From positions 1 through 43,321 of the forward strand of contig RFVA01000018.1 in NCBI GenBank assembly GCA_009922685.1: a stretch of 43,321 nt of DNA. The letters are read 5' to 3'. Position 1 is the stretch's first letter. Every line of letters starts with the position of its first letter. The notes below the pieces were generated by a model that did no database searches, had not been told where the DNA came from, and was given only the letters and a program-made list of their open reading frames with translations. The DNA comes from Gammaproteobacteria bacterium. GTDB lineage: Bacteria > Pseudomonadota > Gammaproteobacteria > Methylococcales > Methylococcaceae. The translations under genes were made by a program, and so were the position numbers. Below, piece after piece: positions 8,441 through 17,519 of the stretch.

Positions 8441-10115
8441 GCACCGCCGCCGCCGGCAGATAAGGGGGCCCTTTAGCTAAGAGCACCTGCAGGGTTCGAT
8501 CATGACCATAGATGTCCTCAAAGAAGCTGATTCGCCCTCCCTGGTCAGCCATGACCGTCGAATAAAGAATATAAACGGGAATGGGTCTCTTCAGGCTGAT
8601 CGTCTTGGTCTGATCGCCTTTAATCATCACCTCAATGCGCTCTCGCGGCCAATCGCCATTATCTTGAAGAACCCATTCGGCGAGCCTTAAGGGATCTTTA
8701 ACACGAATACAGCCGTGACTAAAGTCCCGCCGATCCCGACTGAAAAGGCTTTTTGCTGGCGTACTATGAAGATAGACGTTATTGGTATTTGGGAATGAGA
8801 ACTTGAAAAGGCCCAGGGCATTCTCCTCTGAGGGCCGCTGACGGAGCTTAAGCTGGCCTGCCAGCACCTTCTGAAGGTTAGCCTCATTCGGCTCCAAAGG
8901 CACCGATTTTAATGAGAAATCAGGAACGATTTCCATGGAACGCACGCCCATCAGCTCCGGATGATGAAGAAACTCAGGAACCAATTCCTTGACCGCAATG
9001 GCTTCGGGGACATTCCAATAGGGCCTAAAGGTCACCATGGTCATGTCGGATCGAAAAACTGGGGTCGTGCGTCCATCCATCGCCTCACCGACGACCACGT
9101 TCATCTGGAGCTCATGCTGCCCCAACCCCTCGCCGGCTCGGGCTCCATACAGCTTAAAAGCAGGGATATTCACGATCAGGTAATACCCCTTAATATCGGC
9201 CGGAAGCCACCTCAAACGCTCAAGCCCGATCTCAATCTGTTTCAGGCGATCGGGAATAGGTGTCGATAGCCGCTTGAGGGTGGCTTGCCCTATCACACCA
9301 TCCTCTCCAATACCGTGCCGCATCTGGAAGGCCTTCACCGCTTCCGCCAAGAGGGGATCATAAAGTTCAGAGCCTTGATCCTTGATGGTGAGCGGAGGCA
9401 GATCACCGAGAGCGGTCAAAAGCTTTCGAAGGGCAGGGACATCTTGGTGCTGCATGCCCGGGCGAAAGAGGGGCGGAAAGCCAAAGCGCGGATGCGGCAA
9501 CTCCCTCGCCAATGATCGATAGCGCTTCAGCGCCTCCTTCAATGGTTTATAAATGGGAAAACTAGGCTCAAGCGCCATCACCACCTTTCGGGGGCTCTCT
9601 CCCAAAAAGATCTTTCGGAGCTCTAAGGCCCCATCGATCCGTCTTGGCTCAATATCGAAACCCACGGCCCGCGGCTGGACATGACCCATCGAGACATGCC
9701 GAAGAAATCGAAGACTTGAAACCGTTAGGACCAGATCAAAACGGGAAGCCTCTTCCGAGACTAAAGGACCTTGAGAGGACTTCCGAAGCGTGTCCTGAAG
9801 CCAGACGACATCATAATCCTCCCATCGAAGCCCAAGATCTTCCGAACTTCCAAGCATCTCCACCATCGACTTTGCGGCGGCCGTCGGCCGTCCACCATGA
9901 AGCCACACCGGCTGATGCGAAGACCCTTCATAAATCGCCGCCAAAGGCTTAGCCACATCCGACAGCGGCTCATAGCGGAGCCCGGCGATCCGGCCGAGCT
10001 TCAGCCACTTTGAAAGATCCGCCTCAAAACCCACTCCAGCCGCCAGCAAAGATCCTTGGACCCAGACGCACAATAACAACGAGAAAAATAATTGACCCAC
10101 CATAGAGCGATGCAA
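8427..10115 (-). CDS. ldtD: L,D-transpeptidase, YcbB/LdtD type
   Basis: A 562-residue periplasmic enzyme that forms 3-3 cross-links in peptidoglycan. An N-terminal signal peptide (QLFFSLLLCVWVQGSLLAAG) is followed by the scaffold domain of YcbB-type enzymes. A peptidoglycan-binding domain comes next (LTALGDLPP to DGVIGQATLKRL), and then a YkuD catalytic domain. The catalytic signature is SHGCIRV with Cys469 as nucleophile, preceded by the conserved histidine segment VYLHSTPA. Length and domain order fit YcbB. In E. coli ycbB and ycbK are adjacent in one direction; here the homologous pair is convergent. The symbol reflects family similarity. Confidence 0.88.
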   Translation of the reverse strand: MHRSMVGQLFFSLLLCVWVQGSLLAAGVGFEADLSKWLKLGRIAGLRYEPLSDVAKPLAAIYEGSSHQPVWLHGGRPTAAAKSMVEMLGSSEDLGLRWEDYDVVWLQDTLRKSSQGPLVSEEASRFDLVLTVSSLRFLRHVSMGHVQPRAVGFDIEPRRIDGALELRKIFLGESPRKVVMALEPSFPIYKPLKEALKRYRSLARELPHPRFGFPPLFRPGMQHQDVPALRKLLTALGDLPPLTIKDQGSELYDPLLAEAVKAFQMRHGIGEDGVIGQATLKRLSTPIPDRLKQIEIGLERLRWLPADIKGYYLIVNIPAFKLYGARAGEGLGQHELQMNVVVGEAMDGRTTPVFRSDMTMVTFRPYWNVPEAIAVKELVPEFLHHPELMGVRSMEIVPDFSLKSVPLEPNEANLQKVLAGQLKLRQRPSEENALGLFKFSFPNTNNVYLHSTPAKSLFSRDRRDFSHGCIRVKDPLRLAEWVLQDNGDWPRERIEVMIKGDQTKTISLKRPIPVYILYSTVMADQGGRISFFEDIYGHDRTLQVLLAKGPPYLPAAAVPSRP

Positions 10116-10164
10116 CCCACTCGACCAACACGGGGCCTCTCAGCCATAAAACCACCAGAAGCGC

Positions 10165-10193
10165 AGTATAGCCACCTAGAGCGCCACCATTAA
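10165..10193 (-). promoter_or_regulatory. Candidate promoter for the L,D-transpeptidase
   Basis: On the minus strand a -10 TATACT (10165-10170) stands 17 bases from a weak -35 TTAATG (10188-10193). The expected leader to the ATG at 10115 is about 45-50 bases. Only the -10 is convincing. Confidence 0.35.
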
Positions 10194-10201
10194 CCTAGAA
10201 C

Positions 10202-10230
10202 TTTACTAGGGATTTAAAGAGGACTAAAAT
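10202..10230 (+). promoter_or_regulatory. Promoter of the suf operon
   Basis: TTTACT (10202-10207) and TAAAAT (10225-10230) are separated by 17 bases, giving a fair sigma-70 promoter with a leader of under 20 bases before the regulator gene. A perfect CCTAG/CTAGG repeat at 10194-10210 overlaps the -35. The IscR-like operator covers the -10. Confidence 0.5.
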
Positions 10231-10235
10231 GGTCC
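10221..10235 (+). promoter_or_regulatory. IscR/Rrf2-type operator over the suf promoter
   Basis: GGACTAAAATGGTCC is an interrupted palindrome that fits the core of the IscR type 1 site (GACT, A/T-rich centre, AGTC) with one mismatch. It overlaps the -10 hexamer and lies 19 bases before the first gene, which encodes an Rrf2 protein. Autorepression by the cluster-loaded regulator is the natural inference. Confidence 0.6.
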
Positions 10236-10253
10236 CCAATAAACGAGGCCATC

Positions 10254-10730
10254 ATGCTCCGGATCAGTAAACTCAGCGACTACGCCATCATCATTCTTGG
10301 CCACATGGCCAAGGCGCCCTCACAAACCTTTGCCGCCAATGACCTTGCAGGTTCGGCCGGGATTGGGGGGCCAACGGTCAGCAAGGTCCTGAAGGCGCTG
10401 GTCAAGGCGCACGTGGTTCGCTCAACTCGGGGCCCCAAAGGAGGCTACCAGCTAGCCCAAACACCCGAAAAGACGTCCATCGCCAGTATCATTGCAGCGC
10501 TTGAGGGCCCCATCGCTCTCACCGAATGCAGCATTGACCTCAGCCACTGCGAGCAGGCGTCCTCCTGCAATGTCCGCGGCAACTGGTCGGTCATCAATCG
10601 TGCCATTCATGCCGCCCTCGAGGCCGTTACCCTGGCCGATATGGCGATCACCCCTCCCATGGGATCCGATGGATTTCATATTCCCGTCAAAGACATCACC
10701 TTTCAGCCAAGACGAAACCCGGAGCAATGA
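10254..10730 (+). CDS. Rrf2-family regulator of the SUF operon
   Basis: A 158-residue winged-helix regulator. The start resembles other Rrf2 proteins ([19 protein letters not shown]), with recognition-helix text [12 protein letters not shown] and the wing [12 protein letters not shown]. Three cysteines at 92, 99 and 105 (ECSIDLSHC, then SSC) occupy the positions that hold the [2Fe-2S] cluster in IscR. It is therefore expected to sense Fe-S status and control the downstream suf genes. The stop overlaps the sufB ATG at 10727. It resembles the SUF-linked regulators of Xanthomonas-type operons; the exact subfamily was not tested. A GAGG at 10245-10248 serves as ribosome binding site. Confidence 0.9.
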   Translation: MLRISKLSDYAIIILGHMAKAPSQTFAANDLAGSAGIGGPTVSKVLKALVKAHVVRSTRGPKGGYQLAQTPEKTSIASIIAALEGPIALTECSIDLSHCEQASSCNVRGNWSVINRAIHAALEAVTLADMAITPPMGSDGFHIPVKDITFQPRRNPEQ

Positions 10731-12178
10731 CGATGTCCGCATCCCAACAACAAATCGACAACCTGATCCAGAAGGAATACAAACCTGGCTTTGTCACCGA
10801 CCTTGAAGCGGATACTCTGCCTCCGGGTTTAAATGAAGACGTCATCCGCGCCATATCAGCCCGCAAGAACGAGCCGCCCTTCATGCTGGCCTGGCGCCTC
10901 AAGGCCTATCAGCAATGGCTGACCATGCGCGAACCAGATTGGGCCTATCTCGATTATCAGGCCATCGATTACAACAGCATCAGCTATTATTCAGCACCCA
11001 AGGTCAAAGAGGCCCCCAAAAGCCTTAATGAGGTGGATCCTAAGCTGATCGAAACCTATAAGAAACTAGGCATCCCCCTTCATGAGCAGGAGCGGCTGGC
11101 CGGGGTAGCGGTCGATGCCGTCTTTGACAGCGTTTCAGTTGCAACCACTTTCAAGGACAAGCTGAAAGAGGCCGGGGTTATTTTTTGCTCCTTTTCAGAA
11201 GCCGTCCACACCCACCCTGAGCTGATCCAGCAATATCTTGGATCCGTGGTCCCACCCTCTGATAATTTCTTTGCAGCCCTTAATGCTGCGGTGTTTTCAG
11301 ATGGATCCTTTGTTTTCATTCCAAAGGGCGTTCGCTGCCCCATGGAGCTGTCCACCTATTTCAGGATCAATGCAGCCAACACCGGGCAGTTCGAAAGAAC
11401 ACTGATCATCGCCGAGGAAAACAGCCACGTCAGCTACCTTGAGGGCTGCACCGCACCGATGCGCGATGAGAACCAGCTGCACGCCGCCGTGGTCGAACTC
11501 ATTGCCCTTGATCATGCCGAGATCAAATACTCAACGGTTCAGAACTGGTATCCCGGCGACGAGGAAGGTCGGGGCGGTATCTACAATTTTGTGACTAAGC
11601 GAGGTGACTGCCGAGGCCACCACGCTAAAATTTCATGGACCCAGGTCGAAACGGGCTCCGCCATCACCTGGAAGTATCCAAGTTGTATCCTCCGCGGGGA
11701 TCATTCCGTAGGAGAGTTCTATTCGGTCGCCGTTTCCAATCACCGTCAACAGGCGGATACCGGGACCAAGATGATTCATATCGGAAAAAATACCAAGAGC
11801 ACCATCATCTCCAAGGGCATTTCGGCAGGACGCGCTGAAAACACTTACAGGGGACAGGTCAAGATCCTTCCTGGCGCTATCAATGCCCGAAACTACACCC
11901 AGTGTGATTCCCTCCTGATCGGCCCCAAATGTGGCGCCCACACCTTCCCCTACATCGAGGTCAAGGAACCTACGGCACGGCTGGAGCATGAAGCGACCAC
12001 GGCCAAGATCAGCGAGGATCAATTGTTTTTTTGCCAGCAACGTGGCCTTTCAGCCGAGGATGCCGTCTCTATGATCGTCAACGGTTTCTGCAAGCAAGTC
12101 TTTAAGGAGTTGCCCATGGAATTTGCCGTGGAAGCCCAAGCCCTATTGGGCATCAGCCTCGAAGGCAGCGTGGGATAA
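10727..12178 (+). CDS. sufB: Fe-S cluster scaffold subunit SufB
   Basis: A 483-residue protein of the SufBCD scaffold, which assembles Fe-S clusters in the cytoplasm from sulfide delivered by SufS via SufU. Length and motifs are typical: [32 protein letters not shown], and the C-terminal [20 protein letters not shown], which contains cysteines of the cluster-assembly region. [15 protein letters not shown] follows near the end. The start overlaps the regulator stop (ATGA); a second ATG at 10733 is possible. It is followed by sufC, sufD, sufS and sufU in the standard order. Confidence 0.96.
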   Translation: MTMSASQQQIDNLIQKEYKPGFVTDLEADTLPPGLNEDVIRAISARKNEPPFMLAWRLKAYQQWLTMREPDWAYLDYQAIDYNSISYYSAPKVKEAPKSLNEVDPKLIETYKKLGIPLHEQERLAGVAVDAVFDSVSVATTFKDKLKEAGVIFCSFSEAVHTHPELIQQYLGSVVPPSDNFFAALNAAVFSDGSFVFIPKGVRCPMELSTYFRINAANTGQFERTLIIAEENSHVSYLEGCTAPMRDENQLHAAVVELIALDHAEIKYSTVQNWYPGDEEGRGGIYNFVTKRGDCRGHHAKISWTQVETGSAITWKYPSCILRGDHSVGEFYSVAVSNHRQQADTGTKMIHIGKNTKSTIISKGISAGRAENTYRGQVKILPGAINARNYTQCDSLLIGPKCGAHTFPYIEVKEPTARLEHEATTAKISEDQLFFCQQRGLSAEDAVSMIVNGFCKQVFKELPMEFAVEAQALLGISLEGSVG

Positions 12179-12213
12179 CCCCAAGAACTAAACTACTCCA
12201 TCGAATCAATACC

Positions 12214-12966
12214 ATGCTAAGCATTCAAAACCTTGAAGCCAAAGCCGACGAGCAGGCCATCCTCAAAGGCATCAGCCTGGACATTAAACCCGGCGAAGTC
12301 CACGCCATCATGGGCCCAAACGGATCCGGCAAGAGCACCCTGTCCAACATTTTGGCTGGACGCGAAGGCTACCAGGTGACCCATGGCTCGGTAACCTACG
12401 AGGGGAAAGATCTTCTCGCCATGAAGCCCGAAGAAAGGGCCCGAGAGGGCATCTTCTTAGCCTTCCAATACCCGGTTGAAATTCCGGGGGTGAGTAACAT
12501 TTATTTGCTCAAAGCCGCACTCAACGCCATCCGAAAGCACCACGGCCAAACCGAGGTCGACGCAATGGACTTCCTGCAACTCGTGAAAGCGAAGATCAAG
12601 AGCCTAAGCCTCGATGAGCAGTTCCTCTATCGAGGCGTCAACGAGGGCTTTTCAGGCGGCGAAAAAAAGCGGAACGAAATCCTTCAGATGGCCATTCTCG
12701 AACCGAGACTATGCATTCTGGATGAAACCGATTCAGGCCTTGATATCGATGCGCTCAAGATTGTTGCCGATGGCGTGAATGCCCTTCGCTCTCCGACGCG
12801 CTCCTTCATTATGGTGACGCATTATCAGCGACTCCTTGACTACATCAAGCCCGATGTCGTCCACGTGTTGGCTCAGGGCCGCATTGTCAGGTCGGGCGGC
12901 CCGGAACTCGCGCTCGAATTGGAGGCGCGTGGCTACGGCTGGATCGACCCCAGCTTGAACCACTGA
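12214..12966 (+). CDS. sufC: Fe-S assembly ATPase SufC
   Basis: A 250-residue ABC-type ATPase that is soluble and works with SufB and SufD rather than with a membrane permease. The Walker A motif is MGPNGSGKST, the signature is GFSGGEKKRNE, and Walker B is LCILDETDSGLDID. The GFSGGEKKRNEILQ form of the signature is specific to SufC. It hydrolyses ATP to drive a conformational change in the SufBCD complex during cluster assembly. It follows sufB by 35 bases and precedes sufD by 13 bases. Confidence 0.97.
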   Translation: MLSIQNLEAKADEQAILKGISLDIKPGEVHAIMGPNGSGKSTLSNILAGREGYQVTHGSVTYEGKDLLAMKPEERAREGIFLAFQYPVEIPGVSNIYLLKAALNAIRKHHGQTEVDAMDFLQLVKAKIKSLSLDEQFLYRGVNEGFSGGEKKRNEILQMAILEPRLCILDETDSGLDIDALKIVADGVNALRSPTRSFIMVTHYQRLLDYIKPDVVHVLAQGRIVRSGGPELALELEARGYGWIDPSLNH

Positions 12967-12979
12967 GGACCAGCATATT

Positions 12980-14281
12980 ATGGACTCCGTGGAACACTAT
13001 CAGGCTTTTTTTAAAACGGGCGAAGGACAGCTATTCCCTTGGCTTGAGGCGCTGAGGGCTCCGGCCCGTGAACGGTTTGTAGCCCAAGGGTTCCCAGACC
13101 CCCTCGAGGAGGGATGGCGCTACACACCGCTTCGATCACTCGAGAGAGTCCGCTTCACGCCCGCAGAGGCCATGAGCGCGATCCCATCAGAGCCTGTCGA
13201 CCTTGAGCTTCTGAAGGATGCCTACTCGGTGGTCTTCGTCGATGGTCACTATGTTGCGACAGCCTCATGCCTTGAGGGACTCCCTGAAGAGGTCAAGCTT
13301 AAGCCCCTGAGCCTCGCCCTTAGAACTCCTGGGGAAGACCTTCAAGGTCTCTTTGAAGACACCGCAGCAGCGGCCTCCTGCCACCGGCTGGAAGATTTCA
13401 ATACAGCCCTCTTCAGCGATGGCCTCTGTCTCGATATCCAGCCAAACTACCGCCTTGAAAAACCGATTGTCGTCCTTCATCTGACCCAGCAAGCCCAGGG
13501 CCTCAACACTCTGCAGCATCGCCTTAGATTGGCTAAAGGCGCAGAGGCCCATCTCATCGAAGTATTCATTGGACCAAATGACCATCCCTCACTGACCACC
13601 AGCATGACCTATGCCGTGATGGATGAAAATGCCTCCCTCCGGCATGTCAGGCTGCAACGGGAAGGAAAGGCCAGTCATCACTTCAGTGGCCTTCGCCTCA
13701 AACTAAAAAGGTCCGCGCGCTATCGAGGGCATCTCGCGAGCCTTGGTGCCCTTTGGTCTAGAACCGAAATACACGCCCAACTGGGAACATCCGCTGAGTG
13801 CGAACTCGAGGGACTCCTGTTGGCCTCTGGACGCCAACACCAGGACGTTGAGACCCGCCTCGATCATGGCGGGACGCATGCCTCAAGCCGGCAGAATTTT
13901 AGGGGGATCGCGAACGAGCGGGGCCGAGGGGTCTTCACTGGACGCATCGTCGTCGACCCGGGCGCTGAGAAGACCGATGCCGGCATGAGTATTCGAAATC
14001 TCCTCCTATCGGGTGACGCAGAGATCGATGCGAGACCGCAACTTGAAATCCATGCGGACGACGTCAAATGTTCCCATGGGGTCACCGTCGGTCAACTCGA
14101 TGAAGAAGCGGTTTTTACTCTCCAATCTCGAGGGATTGGAGAACAGGAGGCTCGCCATATGTTGACCTTTGCCTTTGCCAATGAACTGATCGAGCGGATC
14201 GAACCCGAAGCGGCTAGAGCGTCGATCCGTGACGCCTTCAAGGCCACGCTGCCAGGTTCAGACTTTGGAAGTGAATCCTAA
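12980..14281 (+). CDS. sufD: Fe-S assembly protein SufD
   Basis: A 433-residue SufD, the partner of SufB in the SufBC2D scaffold. The N-terminal region has the GWRYTPLRSLERV segment common in SufD. The beta-helix core runs through the middle and the C-terminal part contains DARPQLEIHADDVKCSHG, with the conserved cysteine-histidine pair, and VTVGQLDEEAVFTLQSRGI. The protein is less conserved than SufB, as usual. Its stop TAA shares its last base with the sufS start codon, so translation of the two is probably coupled. Confidence 0.95.
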   Translation: MDSVEHYQAFFKTGEGQLFPWLEALRAPARERFVAQGFPDPLEEGWRYTPLRSLERVRFTPAEAMSAIPSEPVDLELLKDAYSVVFVDGHYVATASCLEGLPEEVKLKPLSLALRTPGEDLQGLFEDTAAAASCHRLEDFNTALFSDGLCLDIQPNYRLEKPIVVLHLTQQAQGLNTLQHRLRLAKGAEAHLIEVFIGPNDHPSLTTSMTYAVMDENASLRHVRLQREGKASHHFSGLRLKLKRSARYRGHLASLGALWSRTEIHAQLGTSAECELEGLLLASGRQHQDVETRLDHGGTHASSRQNFRGIANERGRGVFTGRIVVDPGAEKTDAGMSIRNLLLSGDAEIDARPQLEIHADDVKCSHGVTVGQLDEEAVFTLQSRGIGEQEARHMLTFAFANELIERIEPEAARASIRDAFKATLPGSDFGSES

Positions 14282-15516
14282 TGTACCCTCAAAAAACAAC
14301 GCTTGATCTTGAAGCGATCCGCCAACAGTTCCCTATCCTCGCTGAACGCATTAACGGCCATCCGCTGGTCTATCTTGATAATGCGGCCTCGACCCAGAAA
14401 CCCCTCTGCGTGATTGACCGCATCAGTGAGGTCTACCGCGCGGATTATGCCAATGTCCATCGCGGCGTTCATACCCTCAGTCAGCGCTCTACGGATCTTT
14501 TCGAGGAGGCGCGGGAGAAGGTCAGACGATTCATCAATGCCCGAAGCGCCCATGAAGTGATTTTTGTGCGCGGCACCACCGAGGCCATCAATCTGGTCGC
14601 CCAAAGCTATGGCCGCCCAAATTTTAAAGCCGGTGATGAAATCCTGATCTCTGCGATGGAGCATCATTCCAACATCGTCCCCTGGCAAATGCTGGCGAAG
14701 CAGACGGGCGCGATCCTCAAAGTCGCCCCAATCTGCTTTGAGGGCACATTACTCATGGAAGACTTTGAGGCGCTCCTCACAGAAAAGACCCGCCTCGTCG
14801 CCATCAGCCAGATGTCGAATGCTCTTGGCACCATTAACCCTATCAAGGACATCACCCGCCTTGCCCATGAGCGCGGCATCCCGGTGATGGTCGATGGCGC
14901 CCAATCAGCGCCCCATCTCCCGATTGATGTGAGAGACCTTGACTGTGATTTCTTTGCCTTTTCGGGGCATAAACTCTACGGGCCATCAGGGATTGGGGTT
15001 CTTTACGGGAAAGAAAACCTCCTTCAAGCGATGCCGCCATACCAGGGAGGCGGCGACATGATTCGCCGAGTGACCTTCGAAGAAACCGAATTCAACGAGC
15101 TTCCCTATAAATTCGAGGCAGGAACACCCAATATTGCCGATACCATTGCGCTTGGGACAGCGATTGATTTTGTCGAGGCGATCGGGATGACCCTTATTGC
15201 TGATTACGAAGAACAACTCCTCACCTATGCCACCTCAAAGGCGCTTGAAATCGAAGGACTTCGCATCATCGGCAGCGCACCTCAAAAGGGCGCCATCTTG
15301 TCGTTCACGCTCGATGGCATCCATCCCCATGACATCGGAACCCTTTTAGACCAACTAGGGATCGCCATTCGAGCCGGTCATCACTGCGCGATGCCGGTCA
15401 TGGATTTCTTCGGTCTCCCCGCCACCGCGCGGGCATCCTTCGCCCTGTACAATACCTTTGACGAAGTCGACACTCTGATGGAAGGCATCCGTCAGGTCAT
15501 CAAACTTTTCAAATAA
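14281..15516 (+). CDS. sufS: Cysteine desulfurase SufS
   Basis: A 411-residue PLP enzyme of the group II (SufS/CsdA) cysteine desulfurases. It removes sulfur from cysteine as a persulfide for Fe-S assembly. The PLP-binding lysine is Lys231 in FSGHKLYGPSGIGV, the cofactor histidine motif is EHHSNIVPW, and the persulfide-bearing cysteine is Cys369 in RAGHHCAMPVM. The RAGHHC form and the lack of an extended loop after it are typical of SufS rather than IscS. The partner SufU-type protein is the next gene, 13 bases downstream. Confidence 0.97.
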   Translation: MYPQKTTLDLEAIRQQFPILAERINGHPLVYLDNAASTQKPLCVIDRISEVYRADYANVHRGVHTLSQRSTDLFEEAREKVRRFINARSAHEVIFVRGTTEAINLVAQSYGRPNFKAGDEILISAMEHHSNIVPWQMLAKQTGAILKVAPICFEGTLLMEDFEALLTEKTRLVAISQMSNALGTINPIKDITRLAHERGIPVMVDGAQSAPHLPIDVRDLDCDFFAFSGHKLYGPSGIGVLYGKENLLQAMPPYQGGGDMIRRVTFEETEFNELPYKFEAGTPNIADTIALGTAIDFVEAIGMTLIADYEEQLLTYATSKALEIEGLRIIGSAPQKGAILSFTLDGIHPHDIGTLLDQLGIAIRAGHHCAMPVMDFFGLPATARASFALYNTFDEVDTLMEGIRQVIKLFK

Positions 15517-15529
15517 CCCAAATCATCAC

Positions 15530-15985
15530 ATGCTGGACCAGATCAGAGACCTCTATCAGGAAGTGGTCTTCGACCATAACCGAAACCCCCGCAATTTCAG
15601 GGTCATGGCCGATGCCAATCGAACCATCGAAGGCTTCAATCCACTTTGTGGAGATCGCATCACGCTCTATGTCAAAGTGAGCCATGGCTTGATTGAAGAT
15701 GTCAGCTTTCAAGGGGCCGGCTGTGCCATTTCGACCGCATCCGCGTCATTAATGACCGAAATAGTGAAAGGGCAAACCGAGGCCGAAGCAGAAAAACTCT
15801 TTGAAACCTTCCACCGAATGACGACGGGAAAAAACGGCGATGACGTCAATCTCGAAGAAATCGGCAAGTTGGCCGTGCTTTCGGGGGTCAGGGCCTATCC
15901 GGCCCGCGTCAAGTGCGCCACACTAGCCTGGCATTCCCTGCAGGCTGCCCTCAAGAATGAGGGTCATGCGATTAGCACCGAATAA
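15530..15985 (+). CDS. sufU: SufU-type Fe-S assembly protein
   Basis: A 151-residue IscU/NifU N-terminal-domain protein. The ligand set is complete for the zinc-binding SufU type: Cys40 and Asp42 in NPLCGDR, Cys65 in GAGCAIS, and Cys129 in VKCATLAW. The spacing between Cys65 and Cys129 includes the insertion that separates SufU from IscU. In Gram-positive bacteria SufU accepts sulfur from SufS; a similar role is inferred here from its place directly behind sufS and the absence of sufE in the operon. A Rieske protein gene follows. Confidence 0.93.
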   Translation: MLDQIRDLYQEVVFDHNRNPRNFRVMADANRTIEGFNPLCGDRITLYVKVSHGLIEDVSFQGAGCAISTASASLMTEIVKGQTEAEAEKLFETFHRMTTGKNGDDVNLEEIGKLAVLSGVRAYPARVKCATLAWHSLQAALKNEGHAISTE

Positions 15986-16006
15986 GCTTTTTTAAGGAGT
16001 GGGGTG

Positions 16007-16327
16007 ATGTCTGATTGGATGTTGGTCGGCCCAGAATCCATGCTCGCTGAAGGCGAACATATGACCCTTGAGGTTGAGGGTGTCGAGGTCGCCCTTTTTA
16101 AAACGGATGGCAAACTGTTCGCCATTGAAGATGTCTGCTCCCATGACGGCGCCGAAATTGCGAGCGGCCACATCGAAGCCCGAACCATCATCTGCCCCCG
16201 CCACGGCGCGAGATTTTGCCTTGAAACCGGCAAAGCACTTTGCGCACCAGCCTATACCGATGTGGCGGCCTATGAGGTTCGGATCCTTGATGGCCAGATT
16301 GAAGTCCAAACGACCCCCAAACCTTAG
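16007..16327 (+). CDS. Rieske [2Fe-2S] ferredoxin-like protein
   Basis: A 106-residue small Rieske protein of the type annotated as ferredoxin subunit of non-heme-iron oxygenases. The two cluster motifs are complete: Cys44 and His46 in VCSHDGAE, and Cys63 and His66 in CPRHGARFCLETG. It has no signal or membrane segment, so it is a soluble cytoplasmic electron carrier. An AAGGAG at 15993-15998 supports the ATG at 16007; a GTG at 16004 is the alternative. It ends the suf operon, a common position for this family, but its electron partner there is not known to me. Confidence 0.9.
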   Translation: MSDWMLVGPESMLAEGEHMTLEVEGVEVALFKTDGKLFAIEDVCSHDGAEIASGHIEARTIICPRHGARFCLETGKALCAPAYTDVAAYEVRILDGQIEVQTTPKP

Positions 16328-16361
16328 AGCGTCATCTGGGCCTTCTTAAAGCAACGCTTCT

Positions 16362-16391
16362 AGGACAGGGGTCAGGCATCGGAGGTATAAT
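16362..16391 (+). promoter_or_regulatory. Promoter of prfB-lysS
   Basis: A perfect -10 TATAAT (16386-16391) stands 18 bases from AGGACA (16362-16367), a four-of-six match to the -35 consensus. The predicted leader to the prfB ATG at 16418 is about 20 bases and includes AGGA at 16408-16411. Confidence 0.6.
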
Positions 16392-16417
16392 GGCCTGTTT
16401 TCCGGGCAGGATCTCTC

Positions 16418-17516
16418 ATGCGCGAACTCAACCCTCTCTACAACCAGATCAAAGATCTCAAGGGCCGACAAGAGTCCCTTAGGGGGTATCTTTGACTTCG
16501 AGGAAAAACAGGAACGACTCACCGAAGTCCTTCGGGAACTGGAGGATCCTAAAATTTGGGATGACCCTGAACGTGCCCAAACTCTCGGTAAGGAGCGAAC
16601 TCAACTGGAATCGGTGGTCAACAACCTGATCAAGATTGACCGGGGCGTGAAAGAGGCCGCAGAACTCCTTGAATTGGCTGTCGAAGAGGATGACGAAGAC
16701 AGCGTTGATCTCGTCGCCCTGGACCTTGAAGGTTTTGAAAAAATTATCGCAGAACTTGAATTTCGCCGCATGTTTGCGGGCGAGATGGACCACTGCAATG
16801 CCTTCCTCGACGTTCAAGCAGGATCCGGGGGCACCGAAGCTCAGGACTGGGCAGCCATGCTGGAACGGATGTATCTCCGATGGGGGGAGCGCCGCGGCTT
16901 CAAGACAGAACTCGTCGAAGAATCCGCAGGCGATGTCGCCGGCATCAAAAGTGCCACCATTCGTTTTGAAGGCGAATACGCCTATGGCTGGCTCAGAACA
17001 GAAACCGGCGTTCATCGGCTGGTCAGGAAATCCCCATTTGACTCCGGTAACCGGCGGCACACCTCCTTTTCATCGGTTTTCGTGTCACCCGAAGTTGACG
17101 ACAACATCGACATCGACATCAACCCTGCCGACCTTAGGACCGATGTCTACCGCGCAAGCGGTGCCGGGGGGCAGCACGTCAACCGAACCGAATCGGCTGT
17201 CCGCATCACCCATCTTCCCTCGGGGGTCGTGGTTCAATGCCAAAGCCAGCGCTCACAGCATGCTAACCGCGACTGGTGTATGAAGCAGCTCCGCGCCAAG
17301 CTCTATGAGCTTGAGATTCAAAAACGCAATACCGAAAAACAGAAGCTGGAAGACTCCAAGTCGGATATCGGCTGGGGCAGTCAAATCCGCTCCTATGTCC
17401 TTGACCAATCGCGAATCAAGGATCTCAGAACCAATGTTGAGACCAGTAACCCGCAGCCCGTCCTTGATGGCGATCTGGATCTCTTTATCGAAGCCAGCCT
17501 GAAGAGCGGTTTATAA
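16418..17516 (+). CDS. prfB: Peptide chain release factor 2 with programmed +1 frameshift
   Basis: RF2 terminates translation at UGA and UAA. The first frame starts at ATG 16418 ([17 protein letters not shown]) and meets an in-frame TGA at 16493-16495, codon 26. The site reads AGGGGGTATCTTTGAC: a Shine-Dalgarno-like AGGGGG, the slippery CTT, and the TGA stop. A +1 shift at CTT continues with DFEEKQERL in the frame that ends at 17516, giving 365 residues, the same length as E. coli RF2. Downstream motifs are complete: the stop-codon recognition SPF in RKSPFDSGN, and the peptidyl-hydrolysis GGQ in [12 protein letters not shown]. The gene is intact, not broken, and autoregulates through RF2 supply. 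lysS follows three bases later. Confidence 0.96.
16481..16496 (+). promoter_or_regulatory. RF2 programmed frameshift site
   Basis: The 16-base string AGGGGGTATCTTTGAC contains the internal Shine-Dalgarno, the CTT slip codon and the TGA, identical in order and spacing to the E. coli prfB site. Low RF2 slows termination at the TGA and favours the shift, which raises RF2 synthesis. Confidence 0.95.
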
Positions 17517-17519
17517 ATC

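Noticed and set aside
16493-16495. Apparent nonsense codon early in prfB
   Set aside because: The surrounding bases match the RF2 programmed frameshift site, so the gene is intact.
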